A DNA stretch of 64,000 nucleotides from Bordetella pseudohinzii (GCF_000657795.2 NZ_JHEP02000016.1:44063-108062); one strand, 5' to 3'. Numbered from the stretch's first letter, positions 43,360 through 55,586 are shown. The notes: a model not told the origin generated them from the sequence alone. Numbers and translations: made by a program.

Positions 43360-44559
43360 TTAGTGGAACTTGGCCGGCACGGCCTCGGCGTCTTCCGGCA
43401 GTTCGGCATGCACCAGCACGCCCAGGGGATCGGGGAAGTAGGGCGCGCCGCAATCGTCGCAGAACTCGGCCTGCAGGCGGCCGGGGATGCGGCGGATCTC
43501 GCTCACGCCGTATTCCTTGAGCAGGGCGGCGATCTGGTCGGCCACGTCGGGCGCTTCATCGTCGGCCTGTTCTTCCTCGCGGCCGTACACCGGCCAGACG
43601 CAGCCGTAGTACACATCGTTGCTGTTGCGCGGCGTGAAGCCGATGCGGTATTCCTCGATGTGCTCCTGGCCGCAGGCCGCGATCACGGCGCGCAGCTGGT
43701 CGGCGGACAGATTGGTGGCGCCCTCCAGCCAGCTGACCGCGGCGCGCAGCGACAGCGGCCGCACGCGGCGGTCGGCTTCGCGGTTGCTGACGTAATAGGC
43801 GTCGGGCAGCAGGCACTCCAGGCCGCAGCCCGGCAGCAGCGTCGCCAGGGTGGGCATGGCCTGTTCCGACCAGCGGGCCAGGCAGGCATCGCGGCTGGCT
43901 TCGGCATCCTCGGGGCGTTCCTGCCAGCGGAAAATCGGCGCATGCTCGGGCACCGCCACGGCGGCGACCAGATAGCGCGTGTCGGCCAGCATATTGGCCG
44001 TCTCGGCCTCGGCGTCGATGATGGTGCGCGTGGGCGCGCCGCCCAAGGCCTGGCCGGCCAGGCGCTGCATCCATTGCGCGGTTTCGGCGAAGCTGCGCGG
44101 CATCTGGTCTATGCTCACCAGGTGCGGCAGCAGCGCCACGCGCGCGTCGCTCGCCAGCACATGCCCATGCAGCTGCGCCAGCAGCGCCTGCTGCGCGGCG
44201 GCCGGGATGGGGCCGGTGGGGATGGCGTAGCGCGTCCAGGCCACCACGGGCGCCACCAGCAGCAGCACGTCATGGCGCACGCCGTTCTTGTCGGCCTTCA
44301 TCGACTCGGACAGCGTTTCGGCCTGCTCGATCAGCACTTCGTAGGCGCCGATATCCTGTTGCGCCAGGTGGTCCAGGGCCGCTTCCAGCGGCCCGTCGCT
44401 GCTTGGGCGCAGCAGCTTGCCGATCGCCTCGGCGAGCTGGGCTTCCCAATAGAGGTCCTCGAGCCGGCTGCCCGAGCGGTTCAGGGCCTGGGCAAGGCTG
44501 ACCAGCCGGGTGGCATCGCGGTTCAGGCGGGGAGCGGTGGTGCTGCGGGTACGGGCCAT
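43360..44559 (-). CDS. DUF2863 family protein
   Basis: A 399-residue cytoplasmic protein, apparently of the betaproteobacterial DUF2863 family. No membrane segments. A possible zinc-binding pair occurs near the C-terminus in AEFCDDCGAPYFPDPLGVLV, and conserved-looking blocks include LVAPVVAWTRYAIPTGPIP and DAYYVSNREADRRVRPLSLR. It starts MARTRSTTAPRLNRDATRLV and ends 6 bp before earP on the same strand, so it is probably co-transcribed with it. Function is unknown. Confidence 0.75.
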   Translation of the reverse strand: MARTRSTTAPRLNRDATRLVSLAQALNRSGSRLEDLYWEAQLAEAIGKLLRPSSDGPLEAALDHLAQQDIGAYEVLIEQAETLSESMKADKNGVRHDVLLLVAPVVAWTRYAIPTGPIPAAAQQALLAQLHGHVLASDARVALLPHLVSIDQMPRSFAETAQWMQRLAGQALGGAPTRTIIDAEAETANMLADTRYLVAAVAVPEHAPIFRWQERPEDAEASRDACLARWSEQAMPTLATLLPGCGLECLLPDAYYVSNREADRRVRPLSLRAAVSWLEGATNLSADQLRAVIAACGQEHIEEYRIGFTPRNSNDVYYGCVWPVYGREEEQADDEAPDVADQIAALLKEYGVSEIRRIPGRLQAEFCDDCGAPYFPDPLGVLVHAELPEDAEAVPAKFH

Positions 44560-44722
44560 GACTTCGTCGGGTCAAAAGATGCGTAACAGCGTAGTTTACC
44601 GCTCCCGACGTCCCGCCTCCTCAATTGTTGCCAATTCCGGAATGGTTCATGTGCGGATATGGGCTTTATTGCCAAAGCCCGTGCGCGCACAATGACATCA
44701 TTCTCTTTCGGAAGGTACTGCC

Positions 44723-45505
44723 ATGTCCTGGCCTGTTCTCTTCGTTTCCCATGGTTCTCCCATGCTGGCCGTCGAACCCGGACGCACCGGCCCCGCGCTG
44801 GCGCAGTGGAGCGCCGCCCAGCCGGCCAAGCCCGAGGGCATACTCGTGGTCTCGCCCCATTGGATGGGGCATGGCCTGGCCGTGTCCACCCGCGACCGTC
44901 AGATTGCCTGGCACGACTTTGGCGGCTTCCCGCCCGAGCTGTATCAGCTGCAATACAGCCCCGCGGGTTCGCCCGAGCTGGCCGCGCGCGTGCGGCGGGT
45001 GCTGGCCGCCGCGTCCATCGACGCCGCCGACGATGCCCGCCGTCCGCTGGATCATGGCGCCTGGGTGCCGCTGCGTTATCTGTATCCGCAGGCGGATGTG
45101 CCCGTCGTGCAGCTGGCGCTCGATGTCGGACGCGATGCCCGCGCCCAGTACGAGCTCGGCCAGGCCCTGGCGCCCTTGCGCGATGAGGGCGTGCTCATCA
45201 TCGGCTCGGGCTCGCTCACGCACAATCTGCGAGATGTCCGCATGCCCCAGGCGGCGCCGCCCAGCGCCTATGTGCCGGGCTTCCAGCAGTGGTATGCGGA
45301 CCGCCTGGCCGAAGGCGATCTGGAGGCGCTGTTCGATTGGCAGGCGCGGGCGCCGGGCGCGAGCCAGGCGCATCCGCACGACGACCACCTCATGCCGTTC
45401 TACGTCGCGCTGGGAGCTGGCGGCCTGCCCGCCCGGCGCCTGAACGACGAGATCAGCTATGCGGCGCTGGCCATGGACGCCTACCAGTTCGGCAAGGCGG
45501 ACTGA
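44723..45505 (+). CDS. LigB/DODA-type class III extradiol dioxygenase
   Basis: A 260-residue dioxygenase-fold protein of the YgiD/DODA family. Iron/zinc ligands are visible in LFVSHGSPMLAVEP (His about 10) and VVSPHWMGHGL (His about 46), with active-site regions DHGAWVPLRYLYP, GSGSLTHNLRDV and HPHDDHLMPFYVALGAG. Homologues open catecholic rings (for example DOPA) or have unknown aromatic substrates. GGAAGG precedes the ATG. A 7-bp hairpin (44661-44667 with 44674-44680) lies in the divergent region shared with DUF2863. Confidence 0.85.
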   Translation: MSWPVLFVSHGSPMLAVEPGRTGPALAQWSAAQPAKPEGILVVSPHWMGHGLAVSTRDRQIAWHDFGGFPPELYQLQYSPAGSPELAARVRRVLAAASIDAADDARRPLDHGAWVPLRYLYPQADVPVVQLALDVGRDARAQYELGQALAPLRDEGVLIIGSGSLTHNLRDVRMPQAAPPSAYVPGFQQWYADRLAEGDLEALFDWQARAPGASQAHPHDDHLMPFYVALGAGGLPARRLNDEISYAALAMDAYQFGKAD

Positions 45506-45525
45506 GGCTTTTCCTCCGCGCCAGA

Positions 45526-45555
45526 CAAAACGCCCCGGGAGACCGGGGCGTTTTG
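45526..45555. terminator. Bidirectional terminator between the dioxygenase and acnA
   Basis: A 13-bp perfect stem, CAAAACGCCCCGG (45526-45538) with CCGGGGCGTTTTG (45543-45555), loop GAGA. A/T runs in the stem base give U-rich ends in both directions, fitting two convergent transcripts. Confidence 0.85.
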
Positions 45556-45570
45556 CTTGCCAGGCGCCGA

Positions 45571-48276
<2,706 letters not shown>

Positions 48277-48372
48277 GATGAACTCCAGTTGTGTGACCGC
48301 GTAAAGCCGCCATTTTCTGGCGATTCTGCGCGTTTGTCATGATAGGGCGGGCTCGGGCCCGCATCGCCTTAT

Positions 48373-48393
48373 GTCTTGTATCTTATATAAGAC
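48373..48393 (-). promoter_or_regulatory. Operator-like inverted repeat before acnA
   Basis: Arms GTCTTGTAT (48373-48381) and ATATAAGAC (48385-48393) flank CTT, one mismatch from a perfect 9-3-9 repeat. On the minus strand a sigma-70-like promoter (TTGACC at 48403-48408, 17-bp gap, TAAGAT at 48380-48385) has its -10 inside the repeat, so binding should repress acnA. The 26-bp surrounding element is 25/26 identical to the one before acnB. Confidence 0.7.
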
Positions 48394-48508
48394 CTGGGGG
48401 GCGGTCAAAAGTTCGAGCGCCGGCAGGGCTGTGCGGCCTTCCCTGTCCCTCGCTGTCTATTATTACCAAGTTTCCATGACGCGCGGCTTGCTGCCGCGCA
48501 AACCGCGG

Positions 48509-49141
48509 CTAGAACAGCCAGCCGCCGCGGCCCAGCTCGCGCTCGCATTGCTTGTACTGCGCGCCGAAGCGCTCGGCGCGGGCCTGCACCTGGCGCGCCA
48601 CCCGCTGCAGCCAGGCTTTGCGCTCGTAGCTGCGGTTGCGATAACCGGTCCAGCCTTCGTGGTAATTCAGGTATTGGCCATAGGCGTCCCATTTGGAGAC
48701 GCCGTTGATGCGCTGGGTCTTGCTCATATACCAGCCCATGAAGTCCAGCGAGTCGGCGAAGTTGTCGCGGCTGGAGAACCAGCCGCCCGCCTCGCGCTTG
48801 TAGTCGCTCCAGGTTTCGTCCTTGGCCTGGGCATAGCCATAGGCCGAGCTTACCCGGCCCCAGGGGATGAAGCCGAGGAAGTAATAGCGCGGGGGCAGGG
48901 CGTCATGCCGGAAGCTGGATTCCTGGTACATCATGGCGATCGGCACCTGCACCGGCGCGCCCCATTTTTCCTGGACTTTCAGCGCGGCATCATGCCAGTC
49001 GGGTTTTTCGCGGAAGATGGCGCAGATGTTTTCCGGGTCGCCGGGCGGGCGCGTGCTGGCGCAGCCCGCGAGCGCGAGCAGGCAGAGCAGGAGGGCCAAT
49101 CGTGCGGGCATCTTTCCACAAGTCGTATCCGTGAATGTCAT
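48509..49141 (-). CDS. Lytic transglycosylase-like lipoprotein
   Basis: A 210-residue lipoprotein with an SLT (lysozyme-like) domain. Signal MPARLALLLCLLALAGCAS has lipobox LAGC. The domain shows the catalytic Glu in IAMMYQESSFRHDALPPRY, then SSAYGYAQAKDETWSDYKRE and the YLNYHEGWTGYRNRSY region; it would cleave murein glycan strands from the periplasmic face. Start is uncertain: ATG 49141 (chosen) or ATG 49111, which begins exactly at the lipoprotein signal. An upstream in-frame start at 49258 would run over the Fur box and is rejected. The 232-bp gap between its stop and acnA holds the acnA promoter. Confidence 0.8.
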   Translation of the reverse strand: MTFTDTTCGKMPARLALLLCLLALAGCASTRPPGDPENICAIFREKPDWHDAALKVQEKWGAPVQVPIAMMYQESSFRHDALPPRYYFLGFIPWGRVSSAYGYAQAKDETWSDYKREAGGWFSSRDNFADSLDFMGWYMSKTQRINGVSKWDAYGQYLNYHEGWTGYRNRSYERKAWLQRVARQVQARAERFGAQYKQCERELGRGGWLF

Positions 49142-49243
49142 CGGAATTCTAAGTGTTAATCCGCGCGGCCGCCGGCTTGCCCATGCCGGATGGGCGGATC
49201 GCCCTGTTGCGGCCTTGCGACGGCTTGCAACGAAAATAGGCCT

Positions 49244-49262
49244 ACAAATGAGAATCATTCGT
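49244..49262 (+). promoter_or_regulatory. Fur box before the TonB receptor
   Basis: The 19 bases here contain AAATGAGAATCATT, a close match to the centre of the Fur consensus (AATGATAATCATT differs by one base in that stretch). It lies about 100 bp before the receptor start, which fits iron-repressed expression. Confidence 0.7.
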
Positions 49263-49359
49263 CATATTGGTTAATATCGGTCCAGGCCGGCATCGTATCG
49301 GCCCGGCGCGGCCCTGGCGGGCGCGTCCCCGGACAACTTGATTCAACACGGACGAAGCA

Positions 49360-51555
49360 ATGAAGAAACTCCCCCGCGCCGCCTATCTGGCGGCTGCCCT
49401 GCCCTGGAGCGCCCTCCAGGCCCAATCGGCCCCGGCCGCCGACGCCTCCGTCACGCTGGGCTCGATCAAGGTCGAAGCCAGCGCCGACGCCTCGGCCGCG
49501 GGTCTGGCGCCCGCCTTCGACGGCGGGCAGGTCGCCACGGGCAGCCGCGCCGGCATCCTGGGCACGCGCGACAATCTCGAAACGCCGTTTTCCATGACCA
49601 GCTACACCAGCGAGCTGATCAAGGACCGCCAGGCGCGCAGCGTGGCCGACGTCCTGCAGAACGACCCGGGGGTGCGCATCGCGCGCGGTTTTGGCAACTT
49701 CCAGGAGTCATACTTCATCCGGGGCTTCATCCTGAGTTCCGAGGACGTGGCCTACAACGGCCTGTACGGCCTCATGCCGCGCCAATACATCTCGTCGGAG
49801 TTCTTCGAGCGCGTCGAGGTGCTGCGCGGCGCCTCCAACTTCCTGACGGGCACGCCGCCCACCGGCGGCGGCGTCGGCGGCGCCATCAACCTGGTGCCCA
49901 AGCGCGCGCCCAACGAGCCGCTCACCGAATTCACCACCGGCATCTCCTCCGGCGGCACGGCGCAGCTCTCGGCCGATATCGCGCGCCGCTTTGGCCCCGG
50001 CGACAGCACCGGGATCCGTGTCAACGTCGGCCAGCGCGGCGGCGAGAGCGGGGTCGATGGCGAATTCGGCCGCACCACCTCGGCCCTGGTCGGCCTGGAT
50101 TGGCGCAATGACCGGGCCCGCCTGTCGGCCGATGTCGGCTATCAGTTCAACCGTATCAAGCGGGGCCGGCCCAACGTCACGCTGGCCGGCGATGCGGCCT
50201 CGGTGCCCGATGCGCCGCATGCCGGCAGCAACTATGCCCAGGACTGGAGCTATTCCAATGAGCGCGATGTCTTCGGCACCCTGCGCGGCGAGTACGACCT
50301 CAGCGACCAGCTGACGGCCTATGCCGCCTATGGCCATCGCGACAGCAAGGAAAAGAACTCCCTGGCCAATATCAACAACGTCGATGCCTCGGGCAACGGC
50401 CGCTTCTACCGCTTCGACAATGCCCGCAAGGACACGGTCGACACCGGCGAAATCGGCCTGCGGGCCAAGCTGGCCACGGGACCGGTCAAGCATGACATGG
50501 TGCTGGCGGCCTCCTACTTCGAACTGGAGAAGAAAAACGCCTACGCCATGGACTACACCAACACCACGGCGACCAATCTCTACAGTCCGGTGCGCATTGC
50601 CCAGCCCGCTTTCAGCGCCAAGACGCTGTTCGGCAACGATCTGGGCGACCCGGCCTTGAACGGCCGCGTGCGCATGACCAGCGTGGCCGTGGGCGATACG
50701 CTGGCGATGCTGGACGACCGTGTGCTGCTGACGCTGGGCCTGCGCCATCAGCGCCTGTACAGCCGCGACTTCGCCTACAACACGGGTGTGGGCTCCAAGG
50801 CCTACGATGAAAGCCGCAATTCGCCGGCCGCCGGCATCGTCTGGCGCGTCACGCCCGAGGTCTCGCTGTATGCCAACTATATCGAGGCCCTGACCGCGGG
50901 CGACACCGCGCCGGCCTATGCCAACGGCCTGCCCGTAACAAACGCGGGCGCCATGCTGCGCCCCTATGTGTCCAAGCAGAAAGAAGTGGGCATCAAGGTC
51001 GAGCGCGACGGCATTGGCGCTGGCCTGGCCTATTTCTCGACCGACAAGCCGCGCGCCTATGTCAATGCGCAGCAGACGTTCACGGAGTCGGGCAAGGATC
51101 GCCACCAGGGCGTCGAACTGACCTGGTACGGCCAGCTCACGCCCGGCGTGCGCGTGCTGGGCGGCATGACCTGGCTGGACGCCAAGCAGCGCTCCACCGG
51201 CAGCGCCGCCACGGACGGCAAGCGCGTGATCGGCGTGCCGGATTACCAGGCCAACCTGGGGGTGGAGTGGGATATCCCCGGCGTGGACGGTCTGACGGTC
51301 GACGGCCGCTTGGTGTACACCGGCGCTTCCTACGTCGATTCGGCCAACACCCTCAAGGCGCCCGGCTGGACCCGCCTGGACGCCGGCCTGCGTTATTCGA
51401 CCGAGATCAGCGGCCACACCGTCATCTGGCGGGCCCGCGTCGAAAACATCGCCAACCGCGATTACTGGGCCTCGGTGGGCGGCTACCCCGGCAATGGCTA
51501 TCTGGTGCTGGGCGCGCCGCGCACCTTCACCCTCACGGCCAGCATGGCCTTCTGA
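49360..51555 (+). CDS. TonB-dependent siderophore receptor
   Basis: A 731-residue outer-membrane receptor. Signal peptide MKKLPRAAYLAAALPWSALQ ends near AQS. The plug domain includes a possible TonB-box region (SVTLGSIKVEASA), SVADVLQNDPGVRIARGFGN, SYFIRGFILSSEDVAYNGL and ERVEVLRGASNFLTG. The barrel ends in LTASMAF with terminal Phe. It matches the ferrichrome/ferric-siderophore receptor subfamily (TIGR01783 type). The gene position between acnA and acnB resembles that of bfrG in Bordetella, but the ligand cannot be told from sequence. A Fur box precedes it; a strong terminator follows. Confidence 0.9.
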   Translation: MKKLPRAAYLAAALPWSALQAQSAPAADASVTLGSIKVEASADASAAGLAPAFDGGQVATGSRAGILGTRDNLETPFSMTSYTSELIKDRQARSVADVLQNDPGVRIARGFGNFQESYFIRGFILSSEDVAYNGLYGLMPRQYISSEFFERVEVLRGASNFLTGTPPTGGGVGGAINLVPKRAPNEPLTEFTTGISSGGTAQLSADIARRFGPGDSTGIRVNVGQRGGESGVDGEFGRTTSALVGLDWRNDRARLSADVGYQFNRIKRGRPNVTLAGDAASVPDAPHAGSNYAQDWSYSNERDVFGTLRGEYDLSDQLTAYAAYGHRDSKEKNSLANINNVDASGNGRFYRFDNARKDTVDTGEIGLRAKLATGPVKHDMVLAASYFELEKKNAYAMDYTNTTATNLYSPVRIAQPAFSAKTLFGNDLGDPALNGRVRMTSVAVGDTLAMLDDRVLLTLGLRHQRLYSRDFAYNTGVGSKAYDESRNSPAAGIVWRVTPEVSLYANYIEALTAGDTAPAYANGLPVTNAGAMLRPYVSKQKEVGIKVERDGIGAGLAYFSTDKPRAYVNAQQTFTESGKDRHQGVELTWYGQLTPGVRVLGGMTWLDAKQRSTGSAATDGKRVIGVPDYQANLGVEWDIPGVDGLTVDGRLVYTGASYVDSANTLKAPGWTRLDAGLRYSTEISGHTVIWRARVENIANRDYWASVGGYPGNGYLVLGAPRTFTLTASMAF

Positions 51556-51565
51556 TCCCTTACCC

Positions 51566-51597
51566 AAAAAAAAGCCCGCACATGCGTGCGGGCTTTT
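51566..51597. terminator. Bidirectional terminator between receptor and acnB
   Basis: A 12-bp stem, AAAAGCCCGCAC (51570-51581) with GTGCGGGCTTTT (51586-51597), loop ATGC. Eight A residues at 51566-51573 give a U-run for the acnB transcript on the minus strand; the plus-strand tail is shorter. Confidence 0.85.
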
Positions 51598-51610
51598 CGG
51601 GCTTGCCGGT

Positions 51611-54202
51611 TTAGACGGCGACCGAGTCGGCCACGTCCTTGTAGTCGGCGATCTGATCGAAGTTCAGGTATTTGTAGATCTGTTCGCCACTCTTGTTGAT
51701 GACGCCCATATCCGCCAGATACTCTTCCTTCGTCGGGATGCGGCCCAGACGCGAGCAGATGGCCGCCAGCTCCGCCGAACCCAGGTAGACATTGGTGTTC
51801 TTGCCCAGGCGGTTCGGGAAGTTGCGGGTGCTGGTCGACATGACGGTCGCGCCTTCGCGCACCTGGGCCTGGTTGCCCATGCACAGCGAGCAGCCCGGCA
51901 TTTCGGTGCGGGCGCCGGCGGTGCCGAAGACGCCGTAATGGCCTTCTTCGGTCAGCTGCTGGGCGTCCATCTTGGTCGGCGGAGCCACCCACAGCTTGAC
52001 CGGGATGTCGCGCTTGCCTTCCAGCAGCTTGGACGCCGCGCGGAAGTGGCCGATATTGGTCATGCAGCTGCCGATGAACACTTCGTCGATCTTGGCGCCG
52101 GCGACTTCCGACAGCGTCTTGACGTCGTCGGGATCGTTCGGGCAGGCGACGATGGGTTCATGGATGTCGGCCAGGTCGATTTCGATCACGGCGGCGTATT
52201 CGGCGTCGGCGTCCGGCTCCAGCAGCTTGGGATCGGCCAGCCAGGCTTCCATGGCCTTGATGCGGCGCGAAATCGAGCGCTCATCTTCGTAGCCATTGGC
52301 GATCATCCACTTGAGCATCACGATGTTGCTGTTGATGTACTCGATGATCGGCTCTTTGTTCAGACGCACCGAGCAGCCGGCGGCGGAACGCTCGGCCGAG
52401 GCGTCGGAGAGTTCGAAAGCCTGTTCGACCTTCAGGTCCGGCAGACCTTCGATTTCGAGGATGCGGCCGGAGAAGATGTTCTTCTTGCCCTGCTTGGCGA
52501 CCGTCAGCAGACCCTGCTTGATGGCGTACAGCGGGATGGCGTTGACCAGATCGCGCAGCGTCACGCCGGGCTGCATCTTGCCCTTGAAGCGGACCAGCAC
52601 CGATTCCGGCATGTCCAGCGGCATGACGCCCGTGGCGGCCGCGAAGGCCACCAGGCCCGAGCCGGCCGGGAAGGAGATGCCGATGGGGAAGCGGGTGTGC
52701 GAGTCGCCGCCGGTGCCCACGGTGTCGGGCAGCAGCATGCGGTTGAGCCAGGAGTGGATCACGCCGTCGCCCGGGCGCAGCGAGATGCCGCCGCGGGTGC
52801 TGATGAACTGCGGCAGCGTGTGGTGCGTCTTGACATCCACGGGCTTGGGATAGGCGGCGGTGTGGCAGAAAGACTGCATTACCAGATCGGCCGAGAAGCC
52901 CAGGCAGGCCAGGTCCTTCAGCTCGTCGCGGGTCATGGGGCCGGTGGTGTCCTGGCTGCCCACCGAGGTCATCTTCGGCTCGCAGTAGGTGCCCGGGCGC
53001 ACGCCCTGGCCTTCGGGCAGGCCGCAGGCGCGGCCGACCATCTTCTGGGCCAGGCTGAAACCGCGGCCGCTGTCGGCCGGGTTGGTGGGCAGGCGGAACA
53101 GCGTCGAGGCCGGCAGGCCCAGCGCTTCGCGGGCCTTGGCGGTCAGGCCGCGGCCGATGATCAGCGGGATGCGGCCGCCGGCGCGCACTTCGTCAAACAG
53201 CACATCCGACTTGACCTGGAATTCGGCGATGACTTCGCCGTTCTTCAGGGCCTTGCCGTCGTAGGGGCGCAGTTCGATGACATCGCCCATCTCCATCTTG
53301 GAGACATCCAGCTCGATGGGCAGGGCGCCGGCATCTTCCATGGTGTTGTAGAAGATGGGGGCGATCTTGCCGCCCAGGCACACGCCGCCGAAGCGCTTGT
53401 TCGGCACGAAGGGGATGTCTTCGCCGGTGAACCACAGCACCGAGTTGGTGGCCGACTTGCGCGAGGAGCCGGTGCCGACCACGTCGCCCACGTAGGCGAC
53501 CAGGTGGCCTTTGTCCTTCAGCGACTCGATGAACTTGATCGGACCGCGCTTGCCGTCTTCCTCGGGCTGGAAGGCCGCGCCTTCGCGCTTGTTCTTCAGC
53601 ATCGCCAGGGCGTGCATGGGGATGTCCGGACGGGTCGTCGCATCGGGGGCGGGCGACAGATCGTCGGTGTTGGTTTCGCCGGGCACCTTGAAGACCGTGA
53701 TGGTCAGGCTCTGGGGCACTTCGGGGCGGCTGGTGAACCATTCGGCGTCGGCCCAGCTTTGCAGCACGGCGCGCGCATTGGCGTTGCCCTTGTCCGCCTT
53801 TTCCTTCACGTCATGGAAGGCGTCGAACATCAGCAGCGTTTTCTTCAGGCCGTTGGCGGCAACCGTGCCCACCTCGGCGTCGTCCAGCAGATCGATCAGC
53901 GGGCCGATGTTGTAGCCGCCGAGCATGGTGCCCAGCAGTTCGGTCGCCTTGGCGCGGCTGATCAGCGCACACGATTCCTTGCCCAGCGCGACGGCGGCCA
54001 GATAGGAAGCCTTGACCTTGGCGGCGTCGTCCACGCCGGCCGGGACGCGATGCGTCAACAGCTCCAGCAGGAACTGTTCCTCGCCAGCGGGCGGATTCTT
54101 CAGCAGTTCGATCAGGTCGGCGGTTTGTTGGGCGGAAAGCGGCAGCGGGGGGATGCCCAGCGCGGCGCGTTCAGCCACATGTTGGCGATACGTTTCCAGC
54201 AT
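51611..54202 (-). CDS. acnB: Aconitate hydratase B
   Basis: An 863-residue AcnB-type aconitase, the major TCA-cycle (and 2-methylcitrate pathway) enzyme. It begins [20 protein letters not shown] with the HEAT-like domain, then the swivel domain ([20 protein letters not shown]) and the core with cluster ligands in [40 protein letters not shown] and [14 protein letters not shown]. Full length. A perfect 9-3-9 inverted repeat lies about 72 bp upstream of the start, shared with acnA. It is divergent from the exonuclease gene. Confidence 0.97.
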   Translation of the reverse strand: MLETYRQHVAERAALGIPPLPLSAQQTADLIELLKNPPAGEEQFLLELLTHRVPAGVDDAAKVKASYLAAVALGKESCALISRAKATELLGTMLGGYNIGPLIDLLDDAEVGTVAANGLKKTLLMFDAFHDVKEKADKGNANARAVLQSWADAEWFTSRPEVPQSLTITVFKVPGETNTDDLSPAPDATTRPDIPMHALAMLKNKREGAAFQPEEDGKRGPIKFIESLKDKGHLVAYVGDVVGTGSSRKSATNSVLWFTGEDIPFVPNKRFGGVCLGGKIAPIFYNTMEDAGALPIELDVSKMEMGDVIELRPYDGKALKNGEVIAEFQVKSDVLFDEVRAGGRIPLIIGRGLTAKAREALGLPASTLFRLPTNPADSGRGFSLAQKMVGRACGLPEGQGVRPGTYCEPKMTSVGSQDTTGPMTRDELKDLACLGFSADLVMQSFCHTAAYPKPVDVKTHHTLPQFISTRGGISLRPGDGVIHSWLNRMLLPDTVGTGGDSHTRFPIGISFPAGSGLVAFAAATGVMPLDMPESVLVRFKGKMQPGVTLRDLVNAIPLYAIKQGLLTVAKQGKKNIFSGRILEIEGLPDLKVEQAFELSDASAERSAAGCSVRLNKEPIIEYINSNIVMLKWMIANGYEDERSISRRIKAMEAWLADPKLLEPDADAEYAAVIEIDLADIHEPIVACPNDPDDVKTLSEVAGAKIDEVFIGSCMTNIGHFRAASKLLEGKRDIPVKLWVAPPTKMDAQQLTEEGHYGVFGTAGARTEMPGCSLCMGNQAQVREGATVMSTSTRNFPNRLGKNTNVYLGSAELAAICSRLGRIPTKEEYLADMGVINKSGEQIYKYLNFDQIADYKDVADSVAV

Positions 54203-54273
54203 GAGAAGCCTGCGTAGTGTCGGTTGGTGGGAAGTGTGGGCATTTTAGAACCAACCGGCGGCCGCAAGCAAAT

Positions 54274-54294
54274 GTCTTATATCTTATATAAGAC
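54274..54294 (-). promoter_or_regulatory. Operator-like inverted repeat before acnB
   Basis: Arms GTCTTATAT (54274-54282) and ATATAAGAC (54286-54294) flank CTT in a perfect 9-3-9 inverted repeat. The surrounding 26 bases (54272-54297) match the acnA element (48371-48396) at 25 positions. It lies between divergent acnB and the exonuclease gene and could affect both. Confidence 0.75.
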
Positions 54295-54332
54295 CTGTGG
54301 TCTGCGCGCCACGCCGGCCGGGCCGCCCTACA

Positions 54333-54965
54333 ATGGCGGCTTTCTTTGTTCGGCCGGGGTTGGACTTGCCATATTTTCCTGCGCAGCGCCGTCGCGCGCC
54401 CGCCAGCGACACCTCCCGCGCCCTGGCGGCGCTGGGCGGAGAATTCGTGGTCGCCGACTTGGAGACGACCGGATTGTCGGCCGCCTCCTGCGAAATACTC
54501 GAGTTCGCCGCCGTGGCGGTCGATATCGAGGGGCGGATCACGCGGGAGTACAGCCAGGTCGTGCGCATCAGCGGCAGCGTGCCCAGCTTCATCGCCCGCT
54601 TGACCGGCATATCGCAGCAAGAGGTCGTCCAGCACGGCCAGCCCATCGAGCAGGCTTTCGGGGCTTTCCGCGAATTCGTCGGCGCCGCGCCGGTGTTTTT
54701 CCACAATGCGGCTTTCGATACGCGCTTCCTGCTCGCCACCTCCCGGCGCTGCGGCCTGCCGTTCGACAACGAGACCTATTGCACGCTGATGCTGGCGCGC
54801 CGCGCCTGGCCCGAGCTGCCCTCGCACAAACTGGGCATCCTGGCCGAGCACTTGGGCGCGTCCACCCCCACCCACCGGGCCCTGGCCGACGTGCGCACCA
54901 CGGTGGCCGTCGCCCTGGCCGCGCGCGCCCGCCTGGCCGCCGGGAGTTCCCATGTCGGACCTTGA
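54333..54965 (+). CDS. DEDDh 3'-5' exonuclease (DnaQ-like)
   Basis: A roughly 210-residue exonuclease of the DNA polymerase III epsilon-like family. Motifs: Exo I FVVADLETTGLSAASCEILE (Asp and Glu metal ligands), Exo II FFHNAAFDTRFLLATSRRC, and Exo III THRALADVRTTVAVAL with the catalytic His. The start is uncertain: ATG 54333 lacks a ribosome site and overlaps a TACAAT -10-like hexamer (54329-54334), so a downstream TTG (54360 or 54366) could be the true start. Its end overlaps the MazG-like gene by 14 bases. Confidence 0.85.
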   Translation: MAAFFVRPGLDLPYFPAQRRRAPASDTSRALAALGGEFVVADLETTGLSAASCEILEFAAVAVDIEGRITREYSQVVRISGSVPSFIARLTGISQQEVVQHGQPIEQAFGAFREFVGAAPVFFHNAAFDTRFLLATSRRCGLPFDNETYCTLMLARRAWPELPSHKLGILAEHLGASTPTHRALADVRTTVAVALAARARLAAGSSHVGP

Positions 54966-55299
54966 ATCGATCAAGCTGGCCCTGCGGCGTTTTACCGCCG
55001 AGCGCGAATGGCAGCCCTTCCACACGCCCAAGAACCTGGCCATGGCCCTGGCGGGCGAGGCCGGCGAACTGGTCGCGGTTTTTCAGTGGCTGACCGAAGC
55101 GCAGTCGCGCGCCCTGGACGAGCGCCAGCGCGAAGCGGCGATGGACGAAATCGCCGACGTCCAGATGTATCTGGTGGCCCTGGCCGACCAGCTGGGCGTG
55201 GATATCGCCCAGGCGGTCGAGCGCAAGATGGTCAAGAACGCCGCCAAATATCCCGCCGAGGCGTTTCGCGGCAGCGCCCGCAAATACAACCAGGACTAG
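54952..55299 (+). CDS. MazG-like nucleotide pyrophosphohydrolase
   Basis: A 115-residue all-alpha NTP pyrophosphatase resembling the RS21-C6/dCTPase group. The metal-binding motifs are AGEAGELVAVFQWLTEAQ (ExxE-type) and MDEIADVQMYLVALADQLGV (ExxD). These enzymes clean nucleotide pools by hydrolysing (d)NTPs to monophosphates. It overlaps the exonuclease gene by 14 bases, so the two nucleic-acid-related functions are probably co-translated. The stop overlaps the convergent ABM gene by four bases. Confidence 0.85.
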   Translation: MSDLESIKLALRRFTAEREWQPFHTPKNLAMALAGEAGELVAVFQWLTEAQSRALDERQREAAMDEIADVQMYLVALADQLGVDIAQAVERKMVKNAAKYPAEAFRGSARKYNQD

Positions 55300-55586
55300 A
55301 TGATCTGGGCCTCGTGATGGACCTGGGGTGGGGCGGCGAAGTACTCGCCCACCAGCCGGCGCCACTCCTGGAAGTTCGCCGAATTGCGGAAATCCACCAT
55401 ATGGTGGTCCACGGTCTCCCATTGCACCACCAGGGTGTAATCCTGCGCCGACTCTTCCCAACGATGCAGCTCCACGCCGTGACAGCCCTTGGCGCGCAGA
55501 AACAGGGGCACGGCCGCCTTGACGCCGGCCTCGAAGGCGGCTTCCTGGCCGGCCTTGACGCGAATACTGGCAATTTCCTGGATCAC
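55296..55586 (-). CDS. ABM-domain (antibiotic biosynthesis monooxygenase-like) protein
   Basis: A 96-residue ferredoxin-like-fold protein. It reads IQEIASIRVKAGQEAAFEAG, VPLFLRAKGCHGVELHRWEE and YTLVVQWETVDHHMVDFRNS, the pattern of ABM-type quinol monooxygenase-like proteins. A GTG start at 55586 is chosen because GGGAGA lies just upstream and the longer frame (to 55934) runs into the opposite gene's coding region. Function is uncertain. Confidence 0.75.
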   Translation of the reverse strand: MIQEIASIRVKAGQEAAFEAGVKAAVPLFLRAKGCHGVELHRWEESAQDYTLVVQWETVDHHMVDFRNSANFQEWRRLVGEYFAAPPQVHHEAQII

